Shown piece by piece: positions 9,051-18,098 of a DNA stretch of 64,000 nucleotides. Origin of the DNA: Hypericibacter terrae. GTDB lineage: Bacteria; Pseudomonadota; Alphaproteobacteria; Dongiales; Dongiaceae. Position 1 is the first letter of the stretch, and every line of letters begins with the position of its first letter. Location: positions 3,408,001 to 3,472,000 of the forward strand of contig NZ_CP042906.1 of NCBI RefSeq assembly GCF_008728855.1, written 5' to 3'. The notes beneath the pieces were generated by a model. It made no database searches. It worked only from the letters and a program-made list of their open reading frames with translations, and was not told the origin of the DNA. Position numbers and translations under genes: made by a program.

Positions 9051-9347
9051 TCAAATCGCTTCCTTGAGATCCTTGGCAACGCGGAAGGCGACCTTCTTCG
9101 ACGCCTTGATCTTGATGGCTTCGCCGGTCGCCGGGTTGCGGCCCATGCGGGCGGCGCGCTTGCGGACCTGGAGGATGCCGAGGCCCGTGATGCGGACCTT
9201 GTTGCCCTTCTTGAGATTCTTGACGATCAGACCGACGAAATCGTCGAACACGCCAGCGACGGCCTTCTTCGGCATGTCATGCTGGGCGGCGAGCTCCGCG
9301 ATGATCTTCGACAACGGGACGGTGGTTACTGCAGCTTTCTCAGCCAT
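9051..9347 (-). CDS. HU-family DNA-binding protein
   Basis: 98 aa, standard HU/IHF length. The family pattern is clear: an N-terminal helical pair, then GLIVKNLKKGNKVRITGLGI and the DNA-binding arm RAARMGRNPATGEAIKIKASKKVAF. It is a nucleoid-associated architectural protein. The N-terminus (MAEKAAVTTVPLSKIIAELA) is the longer form common in alphaproteobacteria that carry several HU paralogs. The ATG follows CAGGGGAT, a good ribosome site. It is monocistronic. Confidence 0.95.
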   Translation of the reverse strand: MAEKAAVTTVPLSKIIAELAAQHDMPKKAVAGVFDDFVGLIVKNLKKGNKVRITGLGILQVRKRAARMGRNPATGEAIKIKASKKVAFRVAKDLKEAI

Positions 9348-9679
9348 GGGTATCCCCTGTTGTTATGGACTGTCCGTCGCCTTCGTCCGCCGCACGGATG
9401 TGCGAAAGTTCAATGGCGACGGCCATAGGGCCAACTCAGTATGGGTTGGCGTACACGCCCCATAACATGTCTCGTGCCGATTCGGAACATGCGCACATCA
9501 AAATAATGCCGTCACCACGCAGTTTTTTCAGTTACACCGCCGCCACAACGCGAGTCTCGCACCCGGCGGTCGAACGACTCGCGATTTCAGCGTGCCGGCA
9601 TTTGTTTCAATTGTGGCGGGACTCGGGCAGACGCGAATCGGAAACTGCCTGTGGAAAAGTCGGCCCAGGGTCGGCTTTC

Positions 9680-9708
9680 TTGACAATAGTTTCATTTGAA
9701 ACTAATTT
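9680..9708 (+). promoter_or_regulatory. sigma70-type promoter of the hmgA operon
   Basis: TTGACA at 9680-9685, a 17-base spacer and TAATTT at 9703-9708 form a near-consensus promoter about 40 bases before the hmgA ATG. It is unusually AT-rich for this genome. The rest of the 400-base gap to the HU gene holds the HU leader on the other strand and no visible gene. Confidence 0.7.
9688..9703. promoter_or_regulatory. operator-like palindrome inside the hmgA promoter
   Basis: AGTTTCA, TT, TGAAACT is a perfect 7+7 inverted repeat that fills the spacer between the -35 and -10 boxes. A protein bound here would block RNA polymerase, so repression is expected. GTTTC/GAAAC half-sites also occur at 27477-27492 in front of the MFS gene. 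The cognate regulator is not obvious. Confidence 0.6.
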
Positions 9709-9749
9709 AATTGGACTGTTCCGAGCTTGAAACGTCCGGGAGATGTCGC

Positions 9750-10910
9750 ATGCGCAAGTTCATCGCCTTGCCCCGCATCGAAGGCCGCGCCTCGCGCCAG
9801 GCCCATTGCGACCTGCCCGAGGGCACCTTCGAGCGCGAGCTGGGCAAGGAAGGCTTCTTCGGCCCGGCGACGATGATGTATCACGCGCATCCGCCCACCG
9901 GGTGGCTCGGTTGGGAAGGCCCGCTGCGGCCGCGCGCCTTCGATCTCGACAAGATCCCCAGCGGCATGTCCTCGCCCTGGAAGGCCGCGCCGATCCTCTC
10001 CAATGCCTCGGTGAAGCTCCGCTATTGGCGCTGCGACCGGTCGATGGATCATCTGGTCCGCAATGCCGATGGCGACGAGCTCCTGTTCCTGCATCGCGGC
10101 AGCGCCGAGCTCTATTGCGACTATGGCCATCTGTCGCTGGCGGCGGGCGACTATCTGATGCTGCCGCGCTCGACCATGTGGCGGATCGAGGTCTCCTCGC
10201 CCGTCGACCTCCTGATGATCGAATGCAGCAACGGCTCCTATACCCTGCCCGAAAAGGGTCTGGTCGGGCAGCATGCGATCTTCGATCCCGCCATGCTCGA
10301 CGTGCCGGCGATCGACGATGCCTTCCTGGCGCAACAGGGCGAGCACAAGACCCGCGTCGTCATCAAGCGCCAGGACCGGCTCTCGACCGTCACCTACCCG
10401 TTCAACCCGCTGGATGCGGTGGGCTGGCATGGCGACCTGGTGCCGGTGCGCATCAACATCAGGCATATCCGCCCGATCATGTCGCACCGTCAGCATCTGC
10501 CGCCCTCGGCCCACACGACCTTCCTCGGCGACCGCTTCGTCGTCTGCAGCTTCGTGCCGCGGCCCTTCGAGACCGACCCCGGCGCGATCAAGGTGCCGTT
10601 CTTCCACAACAATGACGACTATGACGAGGTGATCTTCTATCACGCCGGGGATTTCTTCAGCCGCGACAACATCAAGCCGGGCATGGTGACCTGGCATCCC
10701 TGCGGCTTCACCCATGGGCCTCATCCCAAGGCATTGACGCGGATGTACGAGCAGACCAAGCCCGGCACGGACGAATATGCCGTCATGATCGACGCTCGCG
10801 ATCCGCTGGAGATGGGCGAGGCTGCCGCCGCCACGGAGCTGGAGGCCTATGCCCAGTCCTGGCAGTCGCCGGGCCCGGTCACGGCGCCCTCCCGACAGGC
10901 CGGATCCTGA
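9750..10910 (+). CDS. hmgA: homogentisate 1,2-dioxygenase family protein
   Basis: 386 aa from the ATG at 9750, preceded by GGGAG; a TTG at 9711 would start inside the promoter. It is a cupin-fold protein with GDYLMLPRSTMWRIE and the C-terminal metal-site region FHNNDDYDEVIFYHAGDFFSR and WHPCGFTHGPHP, as in homogentisate dioxygenases that open the ring to maleylacetoacetate using Fe(II). It is followed after 13 bases by a fumarylacetoacetase-family gene, supporting the assignment to tyrosine/homogentisate catabolism. No 4-hydroxyphenylpyruvate dioxygenase or maleylacetoacetate isomerase is seen nearby. Slightly shorter than the 430-440 aa of well-known HmgA proteins. Confidence 0.85.
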   Translation: MRKFIALPRIEGRASRQAHCDLPEGTFERELGKEGFFGPATMMYHAHPPTGWLGWEGPLRPRAFDLDKIPSGMSSPWKAAPILSNASVKLRYWRCDRSMDHLVRNADGDELLFLHRGSAELYCDYGHLSLAAGDYLMLPRSTMWRIEVSSPVDLLMIECSNGSYTLPEKGLVGQHAIFDPAMLDVPAIDDAFLAQQGEHKTRVVIKRQDRLSTVTYPFNPLDAVGWHGDLVPVRINIRHIRPIMSHRQHLPPSAHTTFLGDRFVVCSFVPRPFETDPGAIKVPFFHNNDDYDEVIFYHAGDFFSRDNIKPGMVTWHPCGFTHGPHPKALTRMYEQTKPGTDEYAVMIDARDPLEMGEAAAATELEAYAQSWQSPGPVTAPSRQAGS

Positions 10911-10923
10911 GGCGCCCGCGGTC

Positions 10924-11940
10924 ATGAAACTGGCGACGCTCAAGACCGGCGGCCGCGACGGCCGGCTCGTTCTGGTCAGCCGCGATCTCAAGCGAGCGGT
11001 GTTCATGGATGGCGTTCCGACGCTTCAGGCGGCCCTGGACAATTGGGCCGCGATCGCCCCGCGCCTTCAGACGCAGCACCGGGCGCTCGAATCCGGCGAT
11101 GTGAGCGGCAGCTTCGCCTTCGATCCCGAACATTGCGCGTCGCCTCTGCCGCGCGCCTATCAATGGGCCGACGGCTCGGCCTATGTGAACCATGTGGCCC
11201 TGGTGCGCCGCGCCCGCGGGGCCGAGATGCCGCAGAGCTTCTGGACCGATCCCCTGATCTATCAGGGCGGCTCGGACGAATTCCTAGGCCCGCGCGATCC
11301 GATCCCGGCGGCCGATGACGACTGGGGCGTCGATTTCGAGGCCGAGGTCGCGGTCGTCCTCGACGATGTGGCGATGGGCACGCCGGCCGCGCAGGCCCGC
11401 GAGCGCATCCGCCTGGTGATGCTGGTCAACGATGTCTCGCTGCGCAACCTGATCCCGGGCGAACTGGCCAAGGGCTTCGGCTTTTTCCAGTCCAAGCCGG
11501 CCTCCGCCTTTTCGCCGGTCGCCGTCACGCCCGACGAGCTGGGCCCGGACTGGGACGGCGCCCGGCTCAGCCGGCCGCTGCTGGTGCAGCTCAACGGCGC
11601 GCCCTTTGGCAGGGCCGAGGCCGGCATCGACATGACCTTCGACTTTCCGACCCTGATCGCGCACGCGGCCAAGACACGAAACCTGCGTGCCGGCAGCATC
11701 CTGGGATCGGGCACCGTCTCGAACCGCGGGCCCGACGGCGGGCCGGGGCGTCCGATCGCCCAGGGCGGCGTCGGCTATTCCTGCATCGCCGAGCTGCGCA
11801 TGGTCGAGACGATCCTCGAGGGTCAGGCGCGCACGCCGTTCCTGCGCGCCGGCGACCGCGTGACGATCGAGATGCAGGATCGGGCGGGGCGCTCGATCTT
11901 CGGCGCGATCGACCAGACCGTGTCGCCCCGCCCGCGCTGA
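10924..11940 (+). CDS. fumarylacetoacetate hydrolase (FAH) family protein
   Basis: 338 aa from the ATG at 10924. The FAH metal site is visible as DFEAEVAVVLDD and the downstream VMLVNDVSLRN, with FFQSKPASAFSPVAVTPDEL and GSGTVSNRG also conserved. The N-terminal region (LATLKTGGRDGRLVLVSRDL) matches the bacterial fumarylacetoacetases found beside hmgA. It would hydrolyse fumarylacetoacetate to fumarate and acetoacetate. Co-transcribed with hmgA from the promoter at 9680. Family membership is certain; the exact substrate rests on context. Confidence 0.88.
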   Translation: MKLATLKTGGRDGRLVLVSRDLKRAVFMDGVPTLQAALDNWAAIAPRLQTQHRALESGDVSGSFAFDPEHCASPLPRAYQWADGSAYVNHVALVRRARGAEMPQSFWTDPLIYQGGSDEFLGPRDPIPAADDDWGVDFEAEVAVVLDDVAMGTPAAQARERIRLVMLVNDVSLRNLIPGELAKGFGFFQSKPASAFSPVAVTPDELGPDWDGARLSRPLLVQLNGAPFGRAEAGIDMTFDFPTLIAHAAKTRNLRAGSILGSGTVSNRGPDGGPGRPIAQGGVGYSCIAELRMVETILEGQARTPFLRAGDRVTIEMQDRAGRSIFGAIDQTVSPRPR

Positions 11941-12027
11941 AGCGGGCTTCGCCCCTACACGCTGGGCTTCCATCCTGGTAGGGTCTCTGCGCCGGCGCCA
12001 GGGACCTCCGCCGGCGGGAACGACTTC

Positions 12028-13389
12028 ATGCCCAAGAAGCCGATGAGTCAGCGGGCGAGAACGCTGCGCTTCGCCGCGGAGTTCGCCGAGCAGGAGACAT
12101 GGCCGCGCGAAAGGCTGCTGGCCCTCCAGCGCCATCGCCTGCGCCGGATGATCGCATTGGCCGTGACGCAGTCGCCCTATTACCGCGACGTGATCGGGGC
12201 GTTCGGCGACGGCCCGAGACGGTTGCGGGATTTTCCGATCCTGAACAAATCCACCCTGATGGCCGAGTTCGACCGGATCCTGACCGATCCGCAGCTGAAC
12301 CGGGCCCTTGTCGAGCAGCATCTCGCCGAACGAGGCCCGACCGTGGAACTGCTCGGCAAGTATCACGTCTTTCCGACTGGCGGCTCGACCGGCGCGCGCG
12401 CCGTGATGGTCTATGACCGCGTCACCCGGCTCCTGGGCATCGCCAATACGCTGCATTGGCTGCGCGGCATGGGCGTCGGCGAGGACACGAAGGTCGCCGG
12501 CATCGGCGCGGCGACCGTCAATCATGTCTCGAACCATGTGTTCCGGGAGCTCCGCAAGGGGCGCCCGGACGCGCCGCCCCTCGATGTCACGATGCCGGTG
12601 GCGCAGCTGGTCGAGGCGCTCAACGTCTACCAGCCAGAAGTCCTGATCGCCTATCCCTCGCTGCTGCGCGAGCTGGCGCTCGAGCAACTGGCCGGGCGCC
12701 TCGCGATCGCACCGCGCCGCTGCAGCTCGGTCTCGGAAACCCTCTCGCCCGAAGTCCGCCGCCTCGCCTTCGAGGCCTGGGAAGCCCCCGTAATCGACAG
12801 CTATGCCACGACCGAAACCGGCATGATCGGCAGCGAGTGCGACGAGACCGACGGCATCCATATCATGGAGGACCTGATGATCGTCGAGATCGTCGGGGAG
12901 GGCTATCGGCCCGTCCCCATCGGCACGGTCGGCGAACGGATGCTCGTGACGACCCTGTTCAATCCCGTTCTGCCCCTCATCCGCTACGAAATCTCCGATC
13001 GCGTGGCGCTGGCCACCAAGCCCTGCCCCTGCGGCCGGCCCCATTGGCGCCTGGCGTCGATCCAGGGGCGGCGCGAGGAGATGCTGGATCTGCCGGCGAA
13101 GGATGGCGGTCTCGGCCATTATCCGGCGGTGCGTTTCCGCGATCCGCTCCTGCTCAATCCGGGTCTGCGCCAATATCAGATCGAGGCACGGCCTCAGGGA
13201 TTGCATGTCAGGGTGGTGCTGGGACCCGAGGCCGCCGACCCCCCTCGAACGCTGGAGTCGCTGCGCCGCGCGATCGAGGACGAGCTCGACAAGGTCGGCG
13301 CCGTGCCGGTCATGACGATCGAAGCGGTCGACCGGATCGAGCGCATCGCGAGCTCGGGCAAGGCCCGGCTCGTGACGCGGCCGCGGTGA
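12028..13389 (+). CDS. PaaK/CapK-like adenylate-forming ligase, copy 1
   Basis: 453 aa, with YHVFPTGGSTGARAVMVYDR (the GSTG nucleotide-binding loop), DSYATTETGMIG, a CPCGRPHW cysteine pair and a C-terminal GRREEMLDLPA. This is the layout of phenylacetate-CoA-ligase-like enzymes that activate carboxylates through acyl-AMP. It lies 87 bp after the FAH-family gene on the same strand. Its near twin starts 39 bp downstream. The substrate is unknown; an aryl or short-chain acid is likely from family. Confidence 0.8.
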   Translation: MPKKPMSQRARTLRFAAEFAEQETWPRERLLALQRHRLRRMIALAVTQSPYYRDVIGAFGDGPRRLRDFPILNKSTLMAEFDRILTDPQLNRALVEQHLAERGPTVELLGKYHVFPTGGSTGARAVMVYDRVTRLLGIANTLHWLRGMGVGEDTKVAGIGAATVNHVSNHVFRELRKGRPDAPPLDVTMPVAQLVEALNVYQPEVLIAYPSLLRELALEQLAGRLAIAPRRCSSVSETLSPEVRRLAFEAWEAPVIDSYATTETGMIGSECDETDGIHIMEDLMIVEIVGEGYRPVPIGTVGERMLVTTLFNPVLPLIRYEISDRVALATKPCPCGRPHWRLASIQGRREEMLDLPAKDGGLGHYPAVRFRDPLLLNPGLRQYQIEARPQGLHVRVVLGPEAADPPRTLESLRRAIEDELDKVGAVPVMTIEAVDRIERIASSGKARLVTRPR

Positions 13390-13428
13390 CGTCGTGGATA
13401 GAGACACTCCCTCCCGCCAGGAACGGTC

Positions 13429-14790
13429 ATGCCCAAGACACCCATGAGCCGCCAGCCGAGGACGCTGGAATTCCTTGCGGCTCTCACCGAACGGGAAAAA
13501 TGGCCGCGCGACAGGCTGCTCGCCCTGCAGCGGGAGCGCCTGCGGAAGATGATCGCCTATGTGGTGCCGCGCTCGCCTTACTACCGCGCCGTCCTGAAGG
13601 CGACGGGCAACGGACCGAAGCGGCTTCAGGATTTTCCGATTCTGAACAAATCCATCGTGATGGCCGAGTTCGACCGGATCGTGACCGACCCGCAGATCAA
13701 CCGCGCCCTGGTCGAGACTCACCTTGCGGAAAAAGGCCCCACGGTCTCGCTGTTCGGGAAATATCATGTCTTCCCCAGCGGCGGCTCGACCGGGACCCGA
13801 TCGTTGATGATCTATGACCGCAACGCCCGCCTGCTCGGAATCGCGAACACGCTTCGCTGGCTGGGCGGGATGGGCGTGACCGAAAAGACCCGCGTCACCG
13901 GCATCGGCGCCGCGACCACGATTCACGTCTCGAACCAGGTGTTTCGCGAGATCCGGAATGGCCGGCCCGATGCGCCGGCGCTGGACGTCACCATGCCTGT
14001 GCCGCAGTTGGTCAAGGCGCTCAACAATTATCGCCCGGAAGTGCTGATCTCCTACCCCTCGATCCTGCGCGAGCTCGCGCTCGAGCAGCTGGCCGGCAGG
14101 CTATCGATCGCGCCCCGTTGCTGCAGCTCGGTCTCGGAGACCCTGTCGCCCGAGGTCCGCCGCCTCGCCTTCGACGCCTGGCAGGCTCCCATCATCGACA
14201 GCTATGCCACGACCGAGACCGGCATGATCGGGAGCGAGTGCGCCGAGGCGAACGGCATGCATCTGCTGGAGGAATTGATGATCTTCGAGGTCGTCGACGA
14301 AGATTATCGGCCCGTGCCCCTGGGCACCGTCGGCGAGCGCGTCTTGGTGACACCGCTCTTCAATCCGGTGCTGCCCCTGATTCGCTACGAGATCACGGAC
14401 CGCGTGGCGCTCGCGGCGGAACCCTGCCGTTGCGGGCGGCCCCATTGGCGCCTGGCGACGATCCAGGGACGGCGCGAAGAAATGCTCGACCTGCCCGCGA
14501 AAGCCGGAGGGCTCATACGTATCGCGTCGGTCCGTTTCCGCGACCCGCTCCTCCTCAATCCGGGCTTGCGGCAGTTTCAGATCGAGGCGCGGCCGCAAGG
14601 GCTCCATGTCCGGGTGCTGCTGGGGCCGGAAGCCGGCGACCCGACAGCGGCGCTTCAGTCGCTGCGCCGGGCGATCGAGGCCGAGCTCGACAAGGTCGGC
14701 GCGGTGCCGATCATGACGATCGAGGCGGTCGACTCCCTCGAACGCATCGCGAGCTCGGGCAAGGCGCGGCTCGTGGTTCGGCCGACGTGA
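13429..14790 (+). CDS. PaaK/CapK-like adenylate-forming ligase, copy 2 (tandem paralog)
   Basis: 453 aa, the same length as the preceding gene and alignable with it from end to end without visible gaps (MPKTPMSRQPRTLEFLAAL against MPKKPMSQRARTLRFAAEF). The GSTG loop (PSGGSTGTRSLMIYDR), DSYATTETGMIG and CRCGRPHW motifs are kept, so both copies look catalytically intact. AGGAA precedes the ATG. It arose by tandem duplication; the two may form a heteromer or differ in substrate. Confidence 0.8.
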   Translation: MPKTPMSRQPRTLEFLAALTEREKWPRDRLLALQRERLRKMIAYVVPRSPYYRAVLKATGNGPKRLQDFPILNKSIVMAEFDRIVTDPQINRALVETHLAEKGPTVSLFGKYHVFPSGGSTGTRSLMIYDRNARLLGIANTLRWLGGMGVTEKTRVTGIGAATTIHVSNQVFREIRNGRPDAPALDVTMPVPQLVKALNNYRPEVLISYPSILRELALEQLAGRLSIAPRCCSSVSETLSPEVRRLAFDAWQAPIIDSYATTETGMIGSECAEANGMHLLEELMIFEVVDEDYRPVPLGTVGERVLVTPLFNPVLPLIRYEITDRVALAAEPCRCGRPHWRLATIQGRREEMLDLPAKAGGLIRIASVRFRDPLLLNPGLRQFQIEARPQGLHVRVLLGPEAGDPTAALQSLRRAIEAELDKVGAVPIMTIEAVDSLERIASSGKARLVVRPT

Positions 14791-14891
14791 TCGACCCCAT
14801 GACGTTCGAACCCATCGAAGCGCCCTACTGAGCCGCCGGCCCATCGCCAAAGGCGTCACAAAAATTGCGCCCGCCCCCGCCTGCACGGCCC

Positions 14892-14897
14892 TATAAT
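14892..14897 (+). promoter_or_regulatory. TATAAT box ahead of hutI
   Basis: A perfect TATAAT stands in the 171-base gap between the second PaaK-like gene and hutI, about 65 bases before the ATG. No good -35 box lies at 16-18 bases, the nearest being TTGCGC at 14865. It suggests hutI has its own promoter. Confidence 0.35.
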
Positions 14898-14961
14898 CCA
14901 GGGATACGGCCGGCGCCCAGACCACGCCGCCAGGATCGGGAGAGCGAGGAGAGGAGCGGCC

Positions 14962-16230
14962 ATGTGGGACTCCCTGTGGATCAATGGGCGTCTGGCGACG
15001 ATGCGCGAGGGCGCGGTGCCCTACGGCACGATCGAGCCCGGCGCCATCGCGGTCGAAGGCAGCCGGATCGCCTGGGTCGGGCCCGTGGGCGAATTGCCCC
15101 GCCGGACCGCGCGCAATATTCACGATCTCGACGGGCGCTGGGTCACGCCGGGCCTGGTCGATTGCCACACCCATCTGGTCTATGGCGGCGACCGGGCGCA
15201 GGAGTTCGAGCGGCGCCTCAACGGCGCCACCTATGAGGAGATCGCCAAGGCCGGCGGCGGCATCCGCTCGACCGTGACCGCGACCCGCGCGGCGACCGAA
15301 GCCTCCCTCCTCGCCAGCGCCACCGAGCGGCTGAAGCCGCTGCTGGCCGAGGGCCTGACCACGATCGAGATCAAGTCGGGTTACGGGCTCGAGCGCGACG
15401 CCGAGATCAAGCAGCTCAAGGTCGCGCGCGCGCTGGGCGAACGTCATCCGGTCACGGTGCGCACCACCTTCCTCGCGGCTCATGCCCTGCCGCCCGAATA
15501 TGAGGGCCGCCCCGACGAATATATCGACGCGGTCGCGAGCAAGATGCTCCCGGCGGCCCATGCGGCCGGGCTGGTCGATGCGGTCGATGCCTTCTGCGAG
15601 CGCATCGGCTTCACCGCGGCCCAGACCGAGAAGCTGTTCCGGGCCGCCACCTCCTTCGGGCTGCCGGTCAAGATCCATGCCGAGCAGCTCTCCGACCAGA
15701 AGGGCGCCGTCCTCGGCACCCGCTATGGGGCGCTTTCGGCCGATCATCTCGAATATCTGGGCGAGGACGGCGTGCAGGCGATGGCCAATACCGGCACGGT
15801 CGCGGTGCTGCTGCCGGGCGCCTTCTATTTCCTGCGCGAGACCAAGCTGCCGCCGATCGAAGCCCTGCGCAAAGCCGGCGTGCCGATCGCGCTCGCGACC
15901 GACAGCAATCCCGGCAGCTCGCCGGTCACCTCGCTGCTGCTGATGCTGAACATGGGCGCCACCCTGTTCCGCCTGACGCCGGAAGAGACGCTCGCCGGCA
16001 TCACGCGCAATGCCGCCAAGGCGCTGGGGCTGGGCGGCAGCATCGGCACGCTCCAGGCCGGCAAGCGCGCCGATTTCGCGGTCTGGAACATCGACCGCCC
16101 CGCCGAGCTCACCTACCGTATCGGCTTCAATCCGCTCTACCAGCGCGTCTGGCAGGGCAAGCCGGATGCCAAGGTTGCGGGCGAGCCGCGGCTCCAGCCG
16201 GAGCCGGTCGCGGCGGCCAACGCCGGCTAG
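14962..16230 (+). CDS. hutI: imidazolonepropionase HutI
   Basis: 422 aa, the expected size. Metal-binding [20 protein letters not shown], then [26 protein letters not shown] and [11 protein letters not shown] are diagnostic for HutI in the amidohydrolase superfamily. It hydrolyses 4-imidazolone-5-propanoate to N-formimino-L-glutamate, the step between HutU and HutF. The ATG is preceded by a strong purine-rich GAGGAGAGGAG region. It ends one base before the convergent thioredoxin-like gene ends. Confidence 0.95.
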   Translation: MWDSLWINGRLATMREGAVPYGTIEPGAIAVEGSRIAWVGPVGELPRRTARNIHDLDGRWVTPGLVDCHTHLVYGGDRAQEFERRLNGATYEEIAKAGGGIRSTVTATRAATEASLLASATERLKPLLAEGLTTIEIKSGYGLERDAEIKQLKVARALGERHPVTVRTTFLAAHALPPEYEGRPDEYIDAVASKMLPAAHAAGLVDAVDAFCERIGFTAAQTEKLFRAATSFGLPVKIHAEQLSDQKGAVLGTRYGALSADHLEYLGEDGVQAMANTGTVAVLLPGAFYFLRETKLPPIEALRKAGVPIALATDSNPGSSPVTSLLLMLNMGATLFRLTPEETLAGITRNAAKALGLGGSIGTLQAGKRADFAVWNIDRPAELTYRIGFNPLYQRVWQGKPDAKVAGEPRLQPEPVAAANAG

Positions 16231-16231
16231 A

Positions 16232-16789
16232 TCAGGATCGCCGCCATTTGATCGAGCAGCCGATCGGCGGCACCTGATCTTCAGGGCCCTTGCCGGTCCG
16301 CGCGATCAGGCGCATCGCTTCCAGCAGTTCGCGCCGGGCGCCCGCCACGGGCGTGCTGCCGCGCATCTCCTGCACCCGGCCGCGATAACGCAGCGCCAAG
16401 CCGGCGTCGAAGCCGAAGATGTCGGGCGTGCAGACCGCGCCATAGCTGCGCGCGACGCCTTGCGTGCGGTCGATCACATAGGGGAAGCCCAGGCGATGCT
16501 CCTGCGCGAACTCTTTCATCCGGTCGAAATTGTCGACCTGATAGGTGTCGGTGTCGTTGGGCATGATGGCGATGGTCTTCACGCCCTCCGCCGCCAGCGC
16601 CTTGCAATCCTCGACCAGGCCGCCGATCACCCCTTTGACATAGGGGCAATGGTTGCAGATGAACATGACGAGCGTGCCCTTCTCGCCTCTGACATCGGCG
16701 AGCGTGTAGCGGCGTCCGTCCACGCCCTCGAGATCGAAATCGGCCGCGCGCCAGCCGAGTTCATGGGATGTGCCGGTGGCTGTCGCCAT
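16232..16789 (-). CDS. thioredoxin-family (AhpC/TSA-like) protein
   Basis: 185 aa from the ATG at 16789, preceded by AGGAGC. A thioredoxin fold with FICNHCPYVKGV (CNHC active-site motif) early in the domain, then AIMPNDTDTYQVDNFDRM and GAVCTPDIFGFD with a third cysteine in the cis-Pro region. This matches the abundant cytosolic redoxin family with a CxHCP motif, whose physiological partner is not well defined. No signal peptide is seen. It is convergent with hutI. Confidence 0.85.
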   Translation of the reverse strand: MATATGTSHELGWRAADFDLEGVDGRRYTLADVRGEKGTLVMFICNHCPYVKGVIGGLVEDCKALAAEGVKTIAIMPNDTDTYQVDNFDRMKEFAQEHRLGFPYVIDRTQGVARSYGAVCTPDIFGFDAGLALRYRGRVQEMRGSTPVAGARRELLEAMRLIARTGKGPEDQVPPIGCSIKWRRS

Positions 16790-16855
16790 GGGGTGCTCCT
16801 TGGATTGCAAAGCCAGAGGATGAAAGTCGGATGCGATCTGGTGAGAGCGCGTCTT

Positions 16856-17096
16856 CCCCCTCCCTAGCCCTCCCCCACAAGCGATGGAAAGAACAGGTTC
16901 TCGCTGTCCCCTCCCCCTTCAAGGGGCAGGACTGTCCGGGGAACGGACTCAAGGGATTCAAACGACTCATTTTTATTGTTCTAAGTCTCGCACGCCCACG
17001 GATCACGTCTAATCCATATGCGCCAACACTTTGATACGATTCATGAAAACTTTCCCCGGACACTCCTGCCTTCAAGGGGGAGGGTCAGGGAGGGGG
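16856..17096. repeat. G/C-rich repeat element with near-terminal inverted repeats
   Basis: The ends are CCCCCTCCCTAGCCCTCCCC (16856-16875) and, inverted, GGGGAGGGTCAGGGAGGGGG (17077-17096), matching at 18 of 20 positions. Inside, a second inverted pair of about 35 bases (near 16910-16945 and 17050-17085, both containing TTCCCCGGACA-type and CTTCAAGGGG sequence on one strand) flanks an AT-rich centre. Similar sequence occurs at 46795-46900. It fills the gap between the redoxin gene start and the hutG end and encodes nothing visible. Confidence 0.7.
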
Positions 17097-17110
17097 CACA
17101 CGCGATATTC

Positions 17111-17920
17111 CTACCACTTCAACCCCTTCGCCTCGCGGCCCCAGTCGAGCATGGTCTCGAGGATGCGGCGCAGATGGGGGCGGATGCCCTTGGCGCGGTC
17201 CTCGCGGAAGCCGAAGGGCGGGTCTTCGTCCATATAGGTGATCTGCGACAGCTCGAGCTGCACCGCGGCGACGCCCTCGGCGGGCTTGCCGTAGTGGCGC
17301 GTGATATAGCCGCCCTTGAAGCGGCCATTGAGGACGCTGCTATAGCCGTCGGCCTCGCCGGCCGCTTCGATGAGGCGGGCGGCCAGCTCGGAAGGGGCGC
17401 TCTTGCCGTCCGCCGTGCCGAGATTGATGTCCGGCAGCCTTCCGGCGAAGAAGCGCGAGACCTCGGAGCGGATCGAATGGGCGTCGAACAGAAGCGCCGT
17501 GCCGAACCGCGACCTGATTTCGGCCAGCATCTGCGCCAATCGCGCGTGATAGGGCCGCCAATAGGTCTCGACCCGCTGCTTCGCCTCATCAGCACCGGGC
17601 GCCTCGCCCGGCCGCCACAGCGGCTCGTCGTCGAAGCTCGTGGTCGGGCAGAGTTCGGTGTTGCTGGCGCCCGGATAGAGCACCGTGCCGTCGGGCGGGC
17701 GGTTGAGGTCGATCACATAGCGCGAATGGGTCGCCATCAGGAGATTGGCGCCGAGCGAGGCCGCGAAGTCATAGAGCCGGTCCACATGCCAGTCCGTGTC
17801 GGGAACGGACCGCGCCGCATCGGTCATGCGCCGGGCCAGCGCATCGGGCAGATGGGTCCCGACATGGGGCATGCTGATCAGGAGCGGCGCCGGCCCGGGC
17901 TGGAATCGGAAAGGCTCCAT
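17111..17920 (-). CDS. hutG: N-formylglutamate amidohydrolase HutG
   Basis: 269 aa from the ATG at 17920 (MEPFRFQPGPAPLLISMPHVGTH), the usual HutG size; the frame is open for about 190 codons further upstream but that part has no family similarity. Conserved features are SMPHVGTHLP, the DLNRPPDG loop, LLFDAHSIRSEVSRFFAGRLPDINLG and VQLELSQITYMDE. HutG hydrolyses N-formyl-L-glutamate to L-glutamate and formate and is the last step after HutF. It is divergent from the gene at 18099. Confidence 0.93.
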   Translation of the reverse strand: MEPFRFQPGPAPLLISMPHVGTHLPDALARRMTDAARSVPDTDWHVDRLYDFAASLGANLLMATHSRYVIDLNRPPDGTVLYPGASNTELCPTTSFDDEPLWRPGEAPGADEAKQRVETYWRPYHARLAQMLAEIRSRFGTALLFDAHSIRSEVSRFFAGRLPDINLGTADGKSAPSELAARLIEAAGEADGYSSVLNGRFKGGYITRHYGKPAEGVAAVQLELSQITYMDEDPPFGFREDRAKGIRPHLRRILETMLDWGREAKGLKW

Positions 17921-18098
17921 GGCAATCTGAATTCCCTGAAAGGTTCGGTGGGTCGCGCGAAGGACCGACTCTGCCCGTCGCCGCCGCTCTTGTGAAGTGC
18001 CGTGGGCGCGGTTCATTAACCTTACGATCCCGCTGCCCCCTGCCCGATTGGCAGTCCGCATGGCATCTGCGATCATGAGCCAGCAAGAGGCCCCTGAC

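Noticed and set aside
8722-9465. Long plus-strand open frame across the hutF-HU gap
   Set aside because: It runs antisense through the well-supported HU gene and has no family likeness; a shadow of high G+C.
11284-13926. 880-codon minus-strand open frame over the fah and ligase genes
   Set aside because: It is antisense to genes with clear motifs and has no recognisable domain itself; typical of GC-rich third-position bias.
16811-17110. Possible tRNA or small RNA in the structured gap before hutG
   Set aside because: The structure is explained by inverted repeats; no cloverleaf or anticodon arm could be drawn.
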